Assembly (NCBI RefSeq): GCF_000003605.2
Contig: NW_003116454.1
Coordinates: forward strand, 585,715 to 608,121
DNA: 22,407 nucleotides
Source: Saccoglossus kowalevskii
Lineage: Eukaryota > Hemichordata > Enteropneusta > Harrimaniidae
Reading direction: 5' to 3'
Shown here: one piece after another, positions 1-11,300 of the stretch
Layout of the letters: the number at the start of each line of letters is the position of its first letter
Position numbering within the stretch: position 1 is the first letter of the stretch
Position numbers and translations under genes: made by a program
The notes under the pieces: generated by a model
Told to the model about the DNA's origin: nothing
The model's input: only the letters and a program-made list of their open reading frames with translations
Databases searched by the model: none

Positions 1-99
1 CATCTCTTTTATTCCAACTTTCTTCAAGGTGGGCATTGTAATCATTAAGTCTCCTCAGCAATCTAGAGGCTCTACTACCTCGACAACAGGTATACAGAG

Positions 100-731
100 A
101 ATCATATCTATATACATATAACAATGTAAACTATATTTAAGCGTTCTAGTTTTTTTTGACAAGGCACTGTGTTTATGTTACGATGGGCATTTTGAATTAA
201 TTAATAGATAGTCTGGGTAAATTTGGCTTGTCACGTGAAAGTGATGTTAGTGGGGAATTGAATGTGTTGTATTCAGTGGAAATTGCTTTGTTGAATTACA
301 GGGCGGTGGCTTTCGATTACGAGTTCCAGTTATGGACCCATGAATGACTGATGTACCAAATACATTGAGGTCGTGCCATTTGTAAATATCGCTGTATGAC
401 ACAGTATACTAACCAGAATATACTATGTATGTATCAGTATGAATTTGTATAAATGCAATACAAATTTTAGACTAAATTGTTAAAAACTACATTCTTGTAA
501 GTTCTGGGAAATTTATTTTAGTTCATTCTGATTTGATTTTTAAATAAATACAAGAATTGAATATTTGAAGTAGTTTGTTGTATCCACCTGCCTACCAATT
601 TGGCAAAACACTTGTAGTGCTATATTTTCTCAAGTCTGAATTTACCAAACCCACTCTTATTTTTAAAGCATGGCAGAGTGTGCTGCCTGATTGATGGCAA
701 GTACAATAATGAAACGTTTGTATTGTACTTA
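100..731 (+). repeat. Dispersed repeat, copy A (inverted partner at 18994-19810)
   Basis: Read forward, this aligns over almost its whole length to the reverse complement of 18994-19810. Near-exact islands include tttttttgacaaggc, ttgtattcagtgg, gacccatgaatgactg, cttatttttaaagcat and atgaaacgtttgtattgtac. Weak similarity may continue upstream to the window start. No coding potential was seen. It contains a small inverted repeat (gtacaata / tattgtac, 701-728). It is probably a non-autonomous transposon or other interspersed family; I do not recognise the family. Confidence 0.85.
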
Positions 732-1189
732 TCTAGACCCTAAAAAGTACCATCTCATTGTGAGACAAAGGTGGTCAATATACTAGCAACTGACGACAAT
801 TTAACCTAAATGCAGCTATGTTATGTGGAGTCTCAAGCCATGGTGTCCTATTAATTTCAAGAATATGTGCAATGCAATGCCTGCTTATTGCTATGGAGAG
901 GGGCACCCACAGAACTCAAATTAGACATTCTATCACTGCTAAAACAAGACAATAGTGCTGGAAATGAAATACACATACACCAAAATATCAAGTTAAACCT
1001 CTTGGTTTAATACATCTCAAAATAATTACAAGAAACGCACAGAAAAATACAATGAAAAAATTCACTAAAATATGGGGTTGCCTGGGGAAGTGTGCATTGT
1101 GCAAGTGCACTGAGGGTTCCAGGGTGTGGAAATGGATGACAGTCAATGGTTTCTGCAACACAACGATGAAGAAATACAGGAGTCTTGCT
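732..1189. other. No gene seen; spacer between repeat A and the gypsy remnant
   Basis: AT-rich sequence with short open frames that show no family resemblance. Its 1000-1190 part may be more decayed RNase H or downstream pol sequence, but I cannot align it. Confidence 0.4.
835..870. repeat. 36-bp direct repeat, copy 1
   Basis: Matches 2066-2101 in the same orientation at 31 of 36 positions (shared core aagccatggtgtcct). The two copies bracket the Ty3/gypsy remnant. They may be duplicated parts of the same element. Confidence 0.6.
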
Positions 1190-2060
1190 TGCAAAGGAAC
1201 GCTGGAGGACACTTATTACAGAATAAGACTTCTCTCTGGCTAGCAATTTACGACTGGCATATGCCACTGGAAATTTTCCTTCCTCATATTATTGCAATAA
1301 AACTGCACCAAGCCTAACTTTTGGTGCAACGCTTCTCATAATAAAACTCTCAGTAAAATCAGGCAACCTTAAAATTGGTTGCTTACTCAATAAAACTTTC
1401 AAGTGATTAAATGTACGTTCCTGGCGATCTCCCCTGACTATTTTTTTTTCTTGGCTGACCTTTTCTGGTCAAATCACTGAGAGCAGCTGCTATGAAAAAT
1501 GCTGAAAAATGACCTTACTTGCTTCACTGTTTCCGGCCGGGCTGCATACTATATGGCTTCTGTTTTATCTGGTAATATTTGCAAAATACCGTCACCTAAC
1601 TGATGACCAGTACACTATACATTAGTAAAACCAAAGAAACATTGAAGGTTTTGTGGTTAATTCTGCCTTTCTTAAACGAGCCAACACGTCCTGTACTATT
1701 GAATAAATGAAAATGTCATCAATTAAATTCTCAACTTTACCATCAAGACCTACCAACAAAATTCGCATCGTACGGAAAAAGCGGCTGGTGCATTGATAAG
1801 CCCGAAATGCGTTCACATAAACTGAAATAAACCATCAGGTGTGAGAAAGGCTGTCTTTCTTTAGCCGCCTTTTTTAGATCAATTTTACCGACCCTCTTTT
1901 AATCGTGAAAATATGTCTTCGGGTGGTGGCATTGGTATTGCATCGAACACTGTGACGCCATTGAGTTTGCGAACATTGCAAAACCCAACAACCCCTTCTT
2001 TCTTATTTACCAAAAGAATGAGTGTGGCATAAGATGAATTTTGTGGTTCTTGTCGAAACA
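1190..2060 (-). pseudogene. Degenerate Ty3/gypsy LTR-retrotransposon pol fragment (RT to RNase H)
   Basis: Read on the minus strand across several frames, this shows the order of a Ty3/gypsy pol. From about 2025 there is a LLVNKKEG stretch and RKLNGVTVFDA. Next come a TAFLTPDGLFQF stretch near 1850 and the catalytic YxDD equivalent NLIDDIFIYS near 1720. Then follow the RT thumb (ARPETVKQVRSF near 1530) and the start of RNase H (LGAVLLQ near 1295, VAYASRKLLAREKSYS near 1235). Multiple stops and frameshifts interrupt it, and the WQI part of the RT core is missing. No LTRs, gag or integrase were recognised. The element is dead and lies immediately 3' of the transporter gene. Confidence 0.88.
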
Positions 2061-2065
2061 GTCTA

Positions 2066-2101
2066 AAGCCATGGTGTCCTTTGAGTTTCAGGAATATATG
2101 C
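2066..2101. repeat. 36-bp direct repeat, copy 2
   Basis: Partner of 835-870. It lies at the upstream (minus-strand) edge of the reverse transcriptase remnant. Confidence 0.6.
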
Positions 2102-2291
2102 TCTGTTCACCAATTACATACACACATACCATATACATTTACAATAATCGGACACAAAATATACTATTTGGGATATCATTTTAGAACTAATAGAGGTGGT
2201 TTCTACATGGCAGCATTACGGTGCGAGTTATTATTTACAGTGACATCGGTGTTACAGTCGTAAGCTTCCAGGTGACAGTGTGCAGTTATTT
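2102..2291 (-). other. Probable start of the SLC28-like 3' untranslated region
   Basis: About 190 bases follow the stop codon before the Ty3/gypsy remnant. I see no canonical AATAAA in it. The nearest ATTAAA on this strand is near 1899-1904, inside the remnant. The 3' UTR may therefore run into transposon-derived sequence. Confidence 0.3.
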
Positions 2292-2395
2292 CTAAATGAC
2301 AGTTGTAAGGCCCTGACTGTCCGTATTATTGGTAGCATTCAAAGTAATATTCACTATCACTGGAATAATGTCCATGTTTTCCTGATAAAGAATGC
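2292..2395 (-). CDS. SLC28-like gene, last coding exon with stop codon
   Basis: The acceptor attatcaattgtag ends at 2396. Two bases complete Gly602, then 33 codons begin ILYQENMD and a TAG stop lies at 2294-2292. CNT3 continues GIL after CIAG at this point, so the join is supported by homology as well as phase. The tail carries three overlapping or adjacent N-glycosylation sequons (NIT 617, NAT 621, NNT 624), consistent with the extracellular glycosylated C-terminus of CNTs. It is much shorter than the tail of human CNT3. Confidence 0.88.
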
Positions 2396-5300
2396 CTACA
2401 ATTGATAATATAAACAAAATGTTATTAGCAGGTTACAAAGGTAAAAATCAATATTTTTAGCTTTTTCGCTAGCACGCTTAGACCGATTTTATTCAAATTT
2501 GGAATGAATATCATCCAACATCACCGACATACATCAGTTATTTTCAGATTTAATTTTATTTTAAAATGACTGACTAGTAGCATTTGTGATTTTATTTTCA
2601 TGTGTCTTGGTCCATTTATCTATATTAGTTTGATTTATTTTGTACAGAATAAGCACAAAACACAACATAATAATTTGTATATGCACACTTGCTTCAACTT
2701 GTTTCACAGGTGTACCTGGCCCTGTTGTCAGCACTACTAAACAAGGCTAACGCAATAGGAGTTGTATTTGACCATTTGCAAATGCCACAAATCAGACCCA
2801 GATGAACAGACTTCACAGATGGGGGCACGACAGTAGGGTGATGTTGTTAATCGTGATGCCCAATTGCTGAATTTATTTTTGACGCTCAACATGGATCACT
2901 CTTCGCGTGTTGACAGAGCCCGTGGCACTGAAAGAACCATCACTACATATTTGGACATGATTCAGTAGATGTACCAAATCTAGAATGTGCGAATTGACGA
3001 TATATTTGACATAACAGAGCGCCCCATCGCCTGAGGATGGATTCTCTAAAAAAATCGACTATTGTAAGTACTAATATTCATTCATCAATATGTATTTCCG
3101 TCTTTCCTTACCTGCTATGCAAGCTGTCATAAAGTTGGCACAATTCCCGGCAATAAGTGCCCTGACAACGATGGCATTGATATCGTTCTTGCGTTCAGGA
3201 CAAATGCTTATGAGCGTCCCCAATGCAATACCAATACCAGCCAGATGAGAATGCCCACACATAGCATATGTAGCGATGAGTTCAGAACGAGGCTATAAAG
3301 GCATAGTACATGTTATGTTAAATAATGGAGAAGATACAGGTAAACGTATGCATTTACAACTCGTGTTGATCCATTGTTATATCCTACTATGGGCTGGTCA
3401 GATGGCAGTCCTCCGCCGACCTGATTTCTAAGAAATAGTAGTTTATAAATAAATAAACGCTGCTCGGACTGATAAATATGATATATAGAAGAAAGTGTAC
3501 ACTTTCTTCTATGCTATCGATAAAGAGCCATTGCTCGAAACGTCTAGCTATTGTCAATAGTTATTTAGGACTACGATTACCAAATATTATCTTCTATATA
3601 TCTGATTTCTGAGAAGGTGCATTGATAACCCAGGCGCATAAATTATTACCTATATGTGGTAAACATTTCATTGAAAAAGAGAGTTCTTCTTTTTTTTAAA
3701 CATAGCATTAGCTTACATTAGATGAGGTAATTTCCAATTTAAAAATCACTAGTATGCGATAAAATGTTTTGTTATTTGTCTTACGTCTAGCTCGGTATCA
3801 ACAGCGCTGTCAGAAACATGTGAATTTTCAAACGTATGAATGTAAATATCCCCCACCAAATGCTGTCCATTTTACAACAACTTACCGATATTGTCGGAGT
3901 CAACCCAAGATCACGGTTTGCTACTATGACAGAAAGTTTATCATATGACACCAATACACTGGTAAAGATCTTAATGCCGATGAGTTCAGCCACGATAGCA
4001 CAGTCTTCCCAGTCAACTCCCATTACAAACGCTAGTGGTATGAACACCCATGAGCAAATTACCTAGAATACACATTTAAGTTAATTTAAGTTATGTACTA
4101 CATACATACTACCATTGTTTTTTATGGAAAATCAGAAAAGTATTAATAAGAATTTCATCTTACAGTCAAATCGAAAATAATGAATTGCCTATAGAATCTC
4201 TTCAGTGGCAACTTTTACATTCAGTGACCTCTTTTATGAGTTCCTGCCTTTCAATCACTAAACAATTACTTGCACAATTTTGTTGCCAATGGTTCAATTG
4301 TTACTACATGGTGTGCAGTACATTTTGAAATATATTCAATTTGTAGTCACACAGATCAAAGGTTACACTGGTTCATTTGAATATTTATAAAATTGTGGGA
4401 GCATCATAATCATTTGTATTCCCACTCAAAGGTTTTGCATTTCTTCTGTCTGAAATGGACGTAATTTTATTCTTTCCAGTTTTCTAGTTGTAAATTTAGT
4501 TTACCATTATTACATCGCTGAACCTCACGTTCCCTTTACCTATACAAATCTGAGATTAACACAACTCACTATTATCGGCGGTGAAAATCTTTATCAGAGA
4601 CTCTGCTTTATGAAACAAACCCTTAAGGGCACAGACAATAACCTAATGTTTATAGTTTGACGCGTTCTATTTTTTCTTGACTCAATGGTTGGCTTGTACC
4701 AGTAATAAATTCGACAATGAACTAGTACTAACCTCATAGCTCAGCTCTGGATAACCCACCATTCCACCTGCCCATGACAAAACAGCATTCAAAAATGCGA
4801 GTATGGCCAGAAACACAATGAAATTACAAGCAATGTTGACAAGAAGCGTGACTGCGGCCAATCCACCACTCGAAATAGCGTCGAGCACATTCTGGTGTTT
4901 TCTGTGATGTGAACAAATATAGTCTTGTCATAAGAGTTATGTATATATAATATGAAGAAAAGAACTTAATTTATTGATAATTGACAGTAAGTCGGCAAGT
5001 AAAGCATTCATGTACATGAGTGTTCAGTTCACTATTTTCATACTTTATATTTCTACAAAACTGTAAGGTATGTAAAGCAAAGCATGCAATACAGGTGTAG
5101 ATAAGTCATTTGTATATAGCGCTCGTGTTTCATTTATTTGTAGCATTATTTATGGCAGAAAATTGTTACTCATAACTACAATCTCTTAATGAGACAGGTA
5201 ATTCAAATCAAATGTTCATATGTGTGTCAAAAATATGATATCAAAACGGAGTCTGGAAAACATGCAGAATTTTATGTCAAATTTAATAATGTTTCTATGA

Positions 5301-8300
5301 AGCATCTTAAACGGAAAAAAGTTCGGAAAAAAAAATTCTCTAAAAAACCTTGGCTAACTAGAGGACTATTGAAGTCAATCATCACAAAACACAAATTATT
5401 TATTAAAATGAAAAATAACCCTAAAGATCTCCAAAATGCACACGAATATAAACAATATAGAAACGTCTTGACTAAGTTGCTAAAGTCGGCTAGAAAAGAC
5501 TTATTACTCAAATAAATTTGTTGTTACCCGCGGGAACACAAATAAAACATGGCAGGTTATAAATGAGGTTCTAAATAAAACAAAAACAAAATCAGCCCCC
5601 CATGAATTAAATTCATCCAACGACAAACTCTTAACGAAAAGTTCTGATATCGGTGAAGAATTTAATAAATATTTCACAAATATTGGTCCGAGCCTTGCCG
5701 CTAGTGTAACGAACACGTGTGACTTTCGACAATATCTCACCGGGAGTCAAATAAACTCGTTATTTTTCCACCCAGTAAGTGAGTCCGAAGTTTTCAATCA
5801 AATCAAATCCCTTAATCCCAATAAATCAGCAGGACATGACAAAATACACCCTAAAACATTAATTCATTCAGCTAAAATTATTGCCCGACCCATTGCTCAC
5901 ATTATCAATTGTTCGTTAAGCCAAGGTGTTTTCCTGATGACTTAAAAATTGCTAAGATAACACCCATTTACAAAAAAGGTACCCAGTACCCAGTAACTAT
6001 CGCCCTATTTCAATCCTACAAATCCTTAGCAAAATATTTGAATCGATTGTGAATAAACAATTTATAAGTTTCCTTGAAAAAAATCACATACTTTCAAACA
6101 CGCAATTTGGTTTTCGCAAAAAAAAATAACACTAAACTCGCCCTAGCTGACCTGGTCACCAACATCGCAGATAATATGGACACTGGCTGCATTACTTTCG
6201 GAATTTTTATTGACCTGAAAAAAGCATTTGATACAATTAATCACAAAATCTTATTCCACAAACTTGAACATTATGATATCAGAGGTCTTCCGTTACAATG
6301 GTTTGAAAACTACCTTTACAATCAGTCAATATTGATAACACACTATCTTCTTTCAAAGAAATAAAGTGTGGTGTTCCACAAGGATCGATTTTAGGCCCTA
6401 TTTTATTTCTAGTTTATATCAATGATATTACAAATTCCAGCGATGTTTTCGATTTTTGTCTTTTTGCAGACGACATAACTCTGTTTAAATCTGTCAAGGA
6501 CAACACAATCTATTTCTCGGACATTAAAGACGAATTCCAGAAAGTCTGTGAATGGTGTAATGCTAACCAACTAACTATTAACAGAAAACAAACTACATGA
6601 TTATAAAGTCACCACAAAAAACAGTTACTACAGAGGGCAGTTTGATCATTAATGGGTCACCAATAGAGGGCGTTCGTTCCACAAAGTATTTAGGCGTGAC
6701 AATTGACTGTAATTTAACGTGGAAACCTCATATAGATTTTCTAACTAAATTAATCTCCAGGAAAGTGGGTATTATCTCACAGATTCGACATTATGTTCCA
6801 AGATCAATTCTTCTTCTTCTGTATAATTCTTTAATATTTCCCCATATTTCTTACTGTTTAGAGATTTGGGGAAACACATACTCGTCTTTCCTTGAACCAA
6901 TCTTGCGCCTCCAGAAAAAAGTCGTACGTCTCATCACATTCTCCGACATGCATGCTCACACTGCCCCCTTGTTTAAAAAACTTGGAATATTAGATGTTTA
7001 CAAGTTATGTAAACTTCAAACATGTCTATTTGTTTTTGATGTAAAAAATTGTCGTTTTGCACATACAATAAATCATTATGCAACACGTTTAGCCATGGCT
7101 GATAGTTTTTATATCCCCAAAAGGAATCTAATTTTATGCCAAAAAACAATTAAATTTACTGCAACACGCCATTGGAATTCCCTTCCTAGCACAATCAAAA
7201 ATGAAATGAACAGACACACATTTAAATTCAAATTAAAAAATGCTCTCCTAAGTCAGTGAAACGACGAAATGTCTACTATAATTTCATTTCATATGTTTTG
7301 TTTTGTTTTTTGTATATATATATATTTGTTTATTGTTACTATTCTAACTTTAGATGATTACGTTGTTCATTTTCTTTCATCTCTTTTGTTAATTTAAGAT
7401 TTTGAATCTATTCAATTATTTAAATGTACAACTATGTACCTGTATATGACTTATTAATATTATTATTTATTGTTTATTTTGTTCATTCTTTATAAGGGTC
7501 ATGGACTAGACTAGTTCCAGGGAACTATTTCCATGATCCTCACTATAAACAATTTATAAAAATATCTAAAAAAATACATATATCTAAAATTCAAATTATA
7601 GATTTATTTATTTAATTTTATTTACTCATCTGTTTATATATCACATTTATTTGAATATTATTATATGTATATATGTTTATAGTGAAATAAACTTCATTCA
7701 TTCATTCATTCATTCATGTGACCAGATAATTCAGCGTAGGCCATGAATATTATACGATTGCTACTGTTGTAAAAATTATCCAGTCACTTACGGTATACTT
7801 GTTTGAATGGATATGTTGTCTGATGGTGATTTCTCTGTTTCTGGATAAAACAGCTTAGATATAGCTAAAGATGCAGGTGCTGACATAACTGAGGCAGTGA
7901 TTAGGTATGAAGGACTGAGGCCAAATGCAATAGCAGCACCCATGACACTTCCAGAGATAGTCGCATACCCTCCAGTCGCCACAGCATGAATTTCAGATAC
8001 CGACATTTTCTTTATGTACGGTGCTACCATGAGAGGTGCCTCTCCCTAAAAAAAATATTTTTAGTAATAATGACTTAGTATCCTGTATGCAACATATTTT
8101 AATGCAAATATTTTAATGCAACATATTAATTATTTGTCTATTAAAATTGTGGAAACAAACACGGGTTTTATTTTGAGTGAGGTTTAAAATATTCCATTGG
8201 CTATATTTAATTTCATTGGAATTTTTAGCAAAAATTTTACCTCTTACATTTCCTCAAAGCTACAACATCTTTACAATACATAAATACATGGACAATGGCT

Positions 8301-11300
8301 ATAACATGGATATATAATTGAAATTTCTTGTATTTGGATACTAACTCCACTGAGAAAGATGTTCCCAGTCGCGTTTATAGATTCCGTCGCTGATGATCCC
8401 ATTGTGAACTGTAGGAACCACGCCAGTTTACTGATAACCACCTGCATTATGCCCACGTGGTACAACAATGCAACCATGGAACTTAGGAACAGCATGATGG
8501 GTAGTATCTTGGACAAAAAAAAACAAAACAATGGACGTGACAACGCCATCTGTAGATTTCTACCGAATTCGTTTATTTGAATGATCTTCCTTTGAATTGT
8601 TTGTTAAAGCGTGGTTTGTTGTATCATTATTCGAGTTGCCGCTTGTTGAAAGTTTCTAGTGTTACATACAATCTTGATGACGTTAACTTCATCGACAAAC
8701 TTTCAAATCAGAGAAAGTCAACCTAATACCGCTACTGACCTTGAAGGCAAATCTGTGGATATAATACTGCGGTCCAAATACGAACGTTGTCCCAGCGTCT
8801 GTGTAATCGAGGAATACACGAATTTCTTTTCCAAGGAAATTAAAAGCGTCAAATCCCCACTGAGTGCGTAAGATGATTATAGCCAGACAAAACTGGATCA
8901 CCAGTCCCCATATCACTGGCCGCCACCAAATCTACAATTAAAGTGTATGATGTGTGGTTAATTTCGTAATTTGTTGAATGAAATAAACAAACAATAATAT
9001 GCCTTATTTAGCATAAAGCATTGTTATGACGTCAATATTACGTATATCACAAGTGATCAGTTGCTACGTTAACGTTTGAGATTTCGGCACGTGCCGACAT
9101 TGTTAATCATTCGTATTTGCAGAGGGTCACATCAGTTTCGTTCAAGTTAGTCGGGATCCAATCGGAAACAACTCGAATCGTGTCAAATTCGCGCCCTATT
9201 CGTTGATCTGTTATTTGACCCAATCATGAAAAGCATTACGCATGTGATGATAATATTAATTGCTATACTAGTACTTAAATTATATCCATTTGCTATTATG
9301 GTATAATTCATTACGTCAAATATATATTGTTATTCAATACGTCAAAGGAAGATTCGAAAAACAGTTATTTTTAACGTCGCTGTAGCATTATAAGAAAAAC
9401 GAGTTGCAGCCTATACACATGCGTCACATACAACGTTGTGCATTTCATTTCTTTTCAACCATTAGTGTGGACTGTCGACAGTCCCCGAGCCTATTGTTTC
9501 CAGGAATTTCACGCGAGGGAATTTAGTCCCGAGAGATTGTCCCCGTCTACAGGCTTCTAGTTGATATGAATAGTTGATGCAGACGTCACGAAATAAATGA
9601 TATTAACATAATGCATGCAAACTGATTCTTAATGACCTCTTAAATGCGTTGGTTGTTCACGTCAAGATTTGTTTGTGACATCAAAAACTGCTGTGGAAAG
9701 TGTCGTGACCGCGTATAGTACAGTAAAAACAAGCTTCGCATAATTCGTGGGCGATCCTAGTAGCCGGCGACCCCTGACCCTTTTCACGATTGGCCACGAT
9801 AAAATGATAGACATCTGCGCGACTATTCATTTGCATATGAAAGTACCCGGATCTGGTAAGAAATCTTACCAGTGAATTGCAGCGACAGTCGTTCGTGCCT
9901 AACAGCACTTCATACTTCCTGCCCGGCGTTGGCAATTTATTCACGCCTATTACATTTATACAAAATATGTATTAATAATAACAGATTAATATTAGGTACG
10001 ACCGACTGTCGACAGTCTACCGTTAGTGCAGCATCTGAACACATCTAGCTGCACTTCCCTAAATCGTCATGTCATACTAGTAGGAATCAGTATACGTTCT
10101 CTACAATTCACCACAGAGGCGTGATTCCGGTTCGTGTCAATTGTCCAGGCAGTACATTTCGGTACGTGCCGCGTTTCGGTCCCGAGCATCGATCGGGACG
10201 TGATCGAGTTTTTTTCAGCACGTGCCGAGATCTCAAATGTGAACGGTACTTGTATCAAGGCAACAGCAGTGTAGTTTTGTAGTCCTTTGTTATTTAGTTT
10301 ATACTAAATATCAAAATTGTATCTCAGTGAAAATTACATAGGATGATTTGATAGTTTTTCGTTCACATATATATACCTTAGAGGGATGCTTGGAAAATAT
10401 GAAACAGAATAAAATGATGGTAACTAGTCCGACTAGTGACAGCATATTTGTTGGATTCTTGGACGTGTCTACTGCAATCCAAATTATAAGTAGCACTAAC
10501 ACGACAATACCGCTCAACCTGCGAATGAGAACAAACTGATTTGTTACAAGTCATCGCTACTTTAGACGATCCGTCCCGGTGTTGTCACTTAGATAACACT
10601 AGGACAATGGTCTGGGGCAGGTCAGTGTGCACAATACACCAAAGACGACCGAGGAAAACCTTTCTTTCCGATTTCTGCTATAATACTGTACACATTAATG
10701 AAAAATTTGAAAAAGAAAAAGACTGGTCACTGCACCATCTTTTTAAACAGAATTGTTGTTTAGTCTTACATATGGTTTGTATTTGGGTTTTCCATTAATA
10801 TTTTAAAAATAAAATGGAGTTGCTTTACCTTTATCGTACAAACAAATTGTTCAAGAATACAAACCTCTCAACCGACGCTAATTTGAGTCAACTGACACAG
10901 GACACACGTGACGCATTGCAGAAGCTACTCACCATCTCACTATGTTGTAATGTTGTATGATGAACCGTCTGATTGGCTTTATACATACACGGTACACGTT
11001 GTCACCGCAATGGTCTCTGATAAGAGCGTACATAACACAACATATCACGCAGCTTGTCAACACGACCAGTGACATGGCATTGTTTATATCATATTTCAGG
11101 GCAACCACGAAATAAACCACGAACATTGCGAGGAGGAGAACCTTTGTAGTTAACCACAGACAACGTCTGTATTTTGTGAACCACTTGTGTAGTGTGTCCT
11201 GGATCCTTTCTATTCCCTGGGGAAAAGGTGAGGGAAAAATTATTAAGGAATCTGCACGCCATAACTGTCCGTCAACCGATTCGATCAATGATTGATAACT

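Larger units (their letters stand above)
9068..10244. mobile_element. Possible 1.2 kb DNA-transposon relic or intronic regulatory island with inverted ends
   Basis: The ends 9068-9096 and 10216-10244 are inverted repeats matching at 25 of 29 positions, each carrying the word gcacgtgc. The block between is visibly richer in CpG than its surroundings and holds several perfect palindromes. No transposase fragment or clear target-site duplication was seen, so it could instead be an intronic promoter or enhancer island. It lies wholly in the intron between coding exons 4 and 5. Confidence 0.4.

Noticed and set aside
988-1317. Overlapping open frames on both strands near 1000-1300.
   Set aside because: The minus-strand frame reading VAYASRKLL belongs to the gypsy RNase H remnant; the others are shadows.
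2561-2721. Alternative last exon of the SLC28-like gene: acceptor acaacag before 2721, open in the right phase for 52 codons to a stop at 2561.
   Set aside because: The 2395-2292 exon has a better acceptor, begins GIL after CIAG as CNT3 does, and gives a hydrophilic sequon-rich tail. The alternative yields an AT-driven hydrophobic peptide without homology.
10541-10798. Plus-strand 85-codon open frame upstream of coding exon 4.
   Set aside because: It lies in an intron on the opposite strand to the gene and shows no homology.
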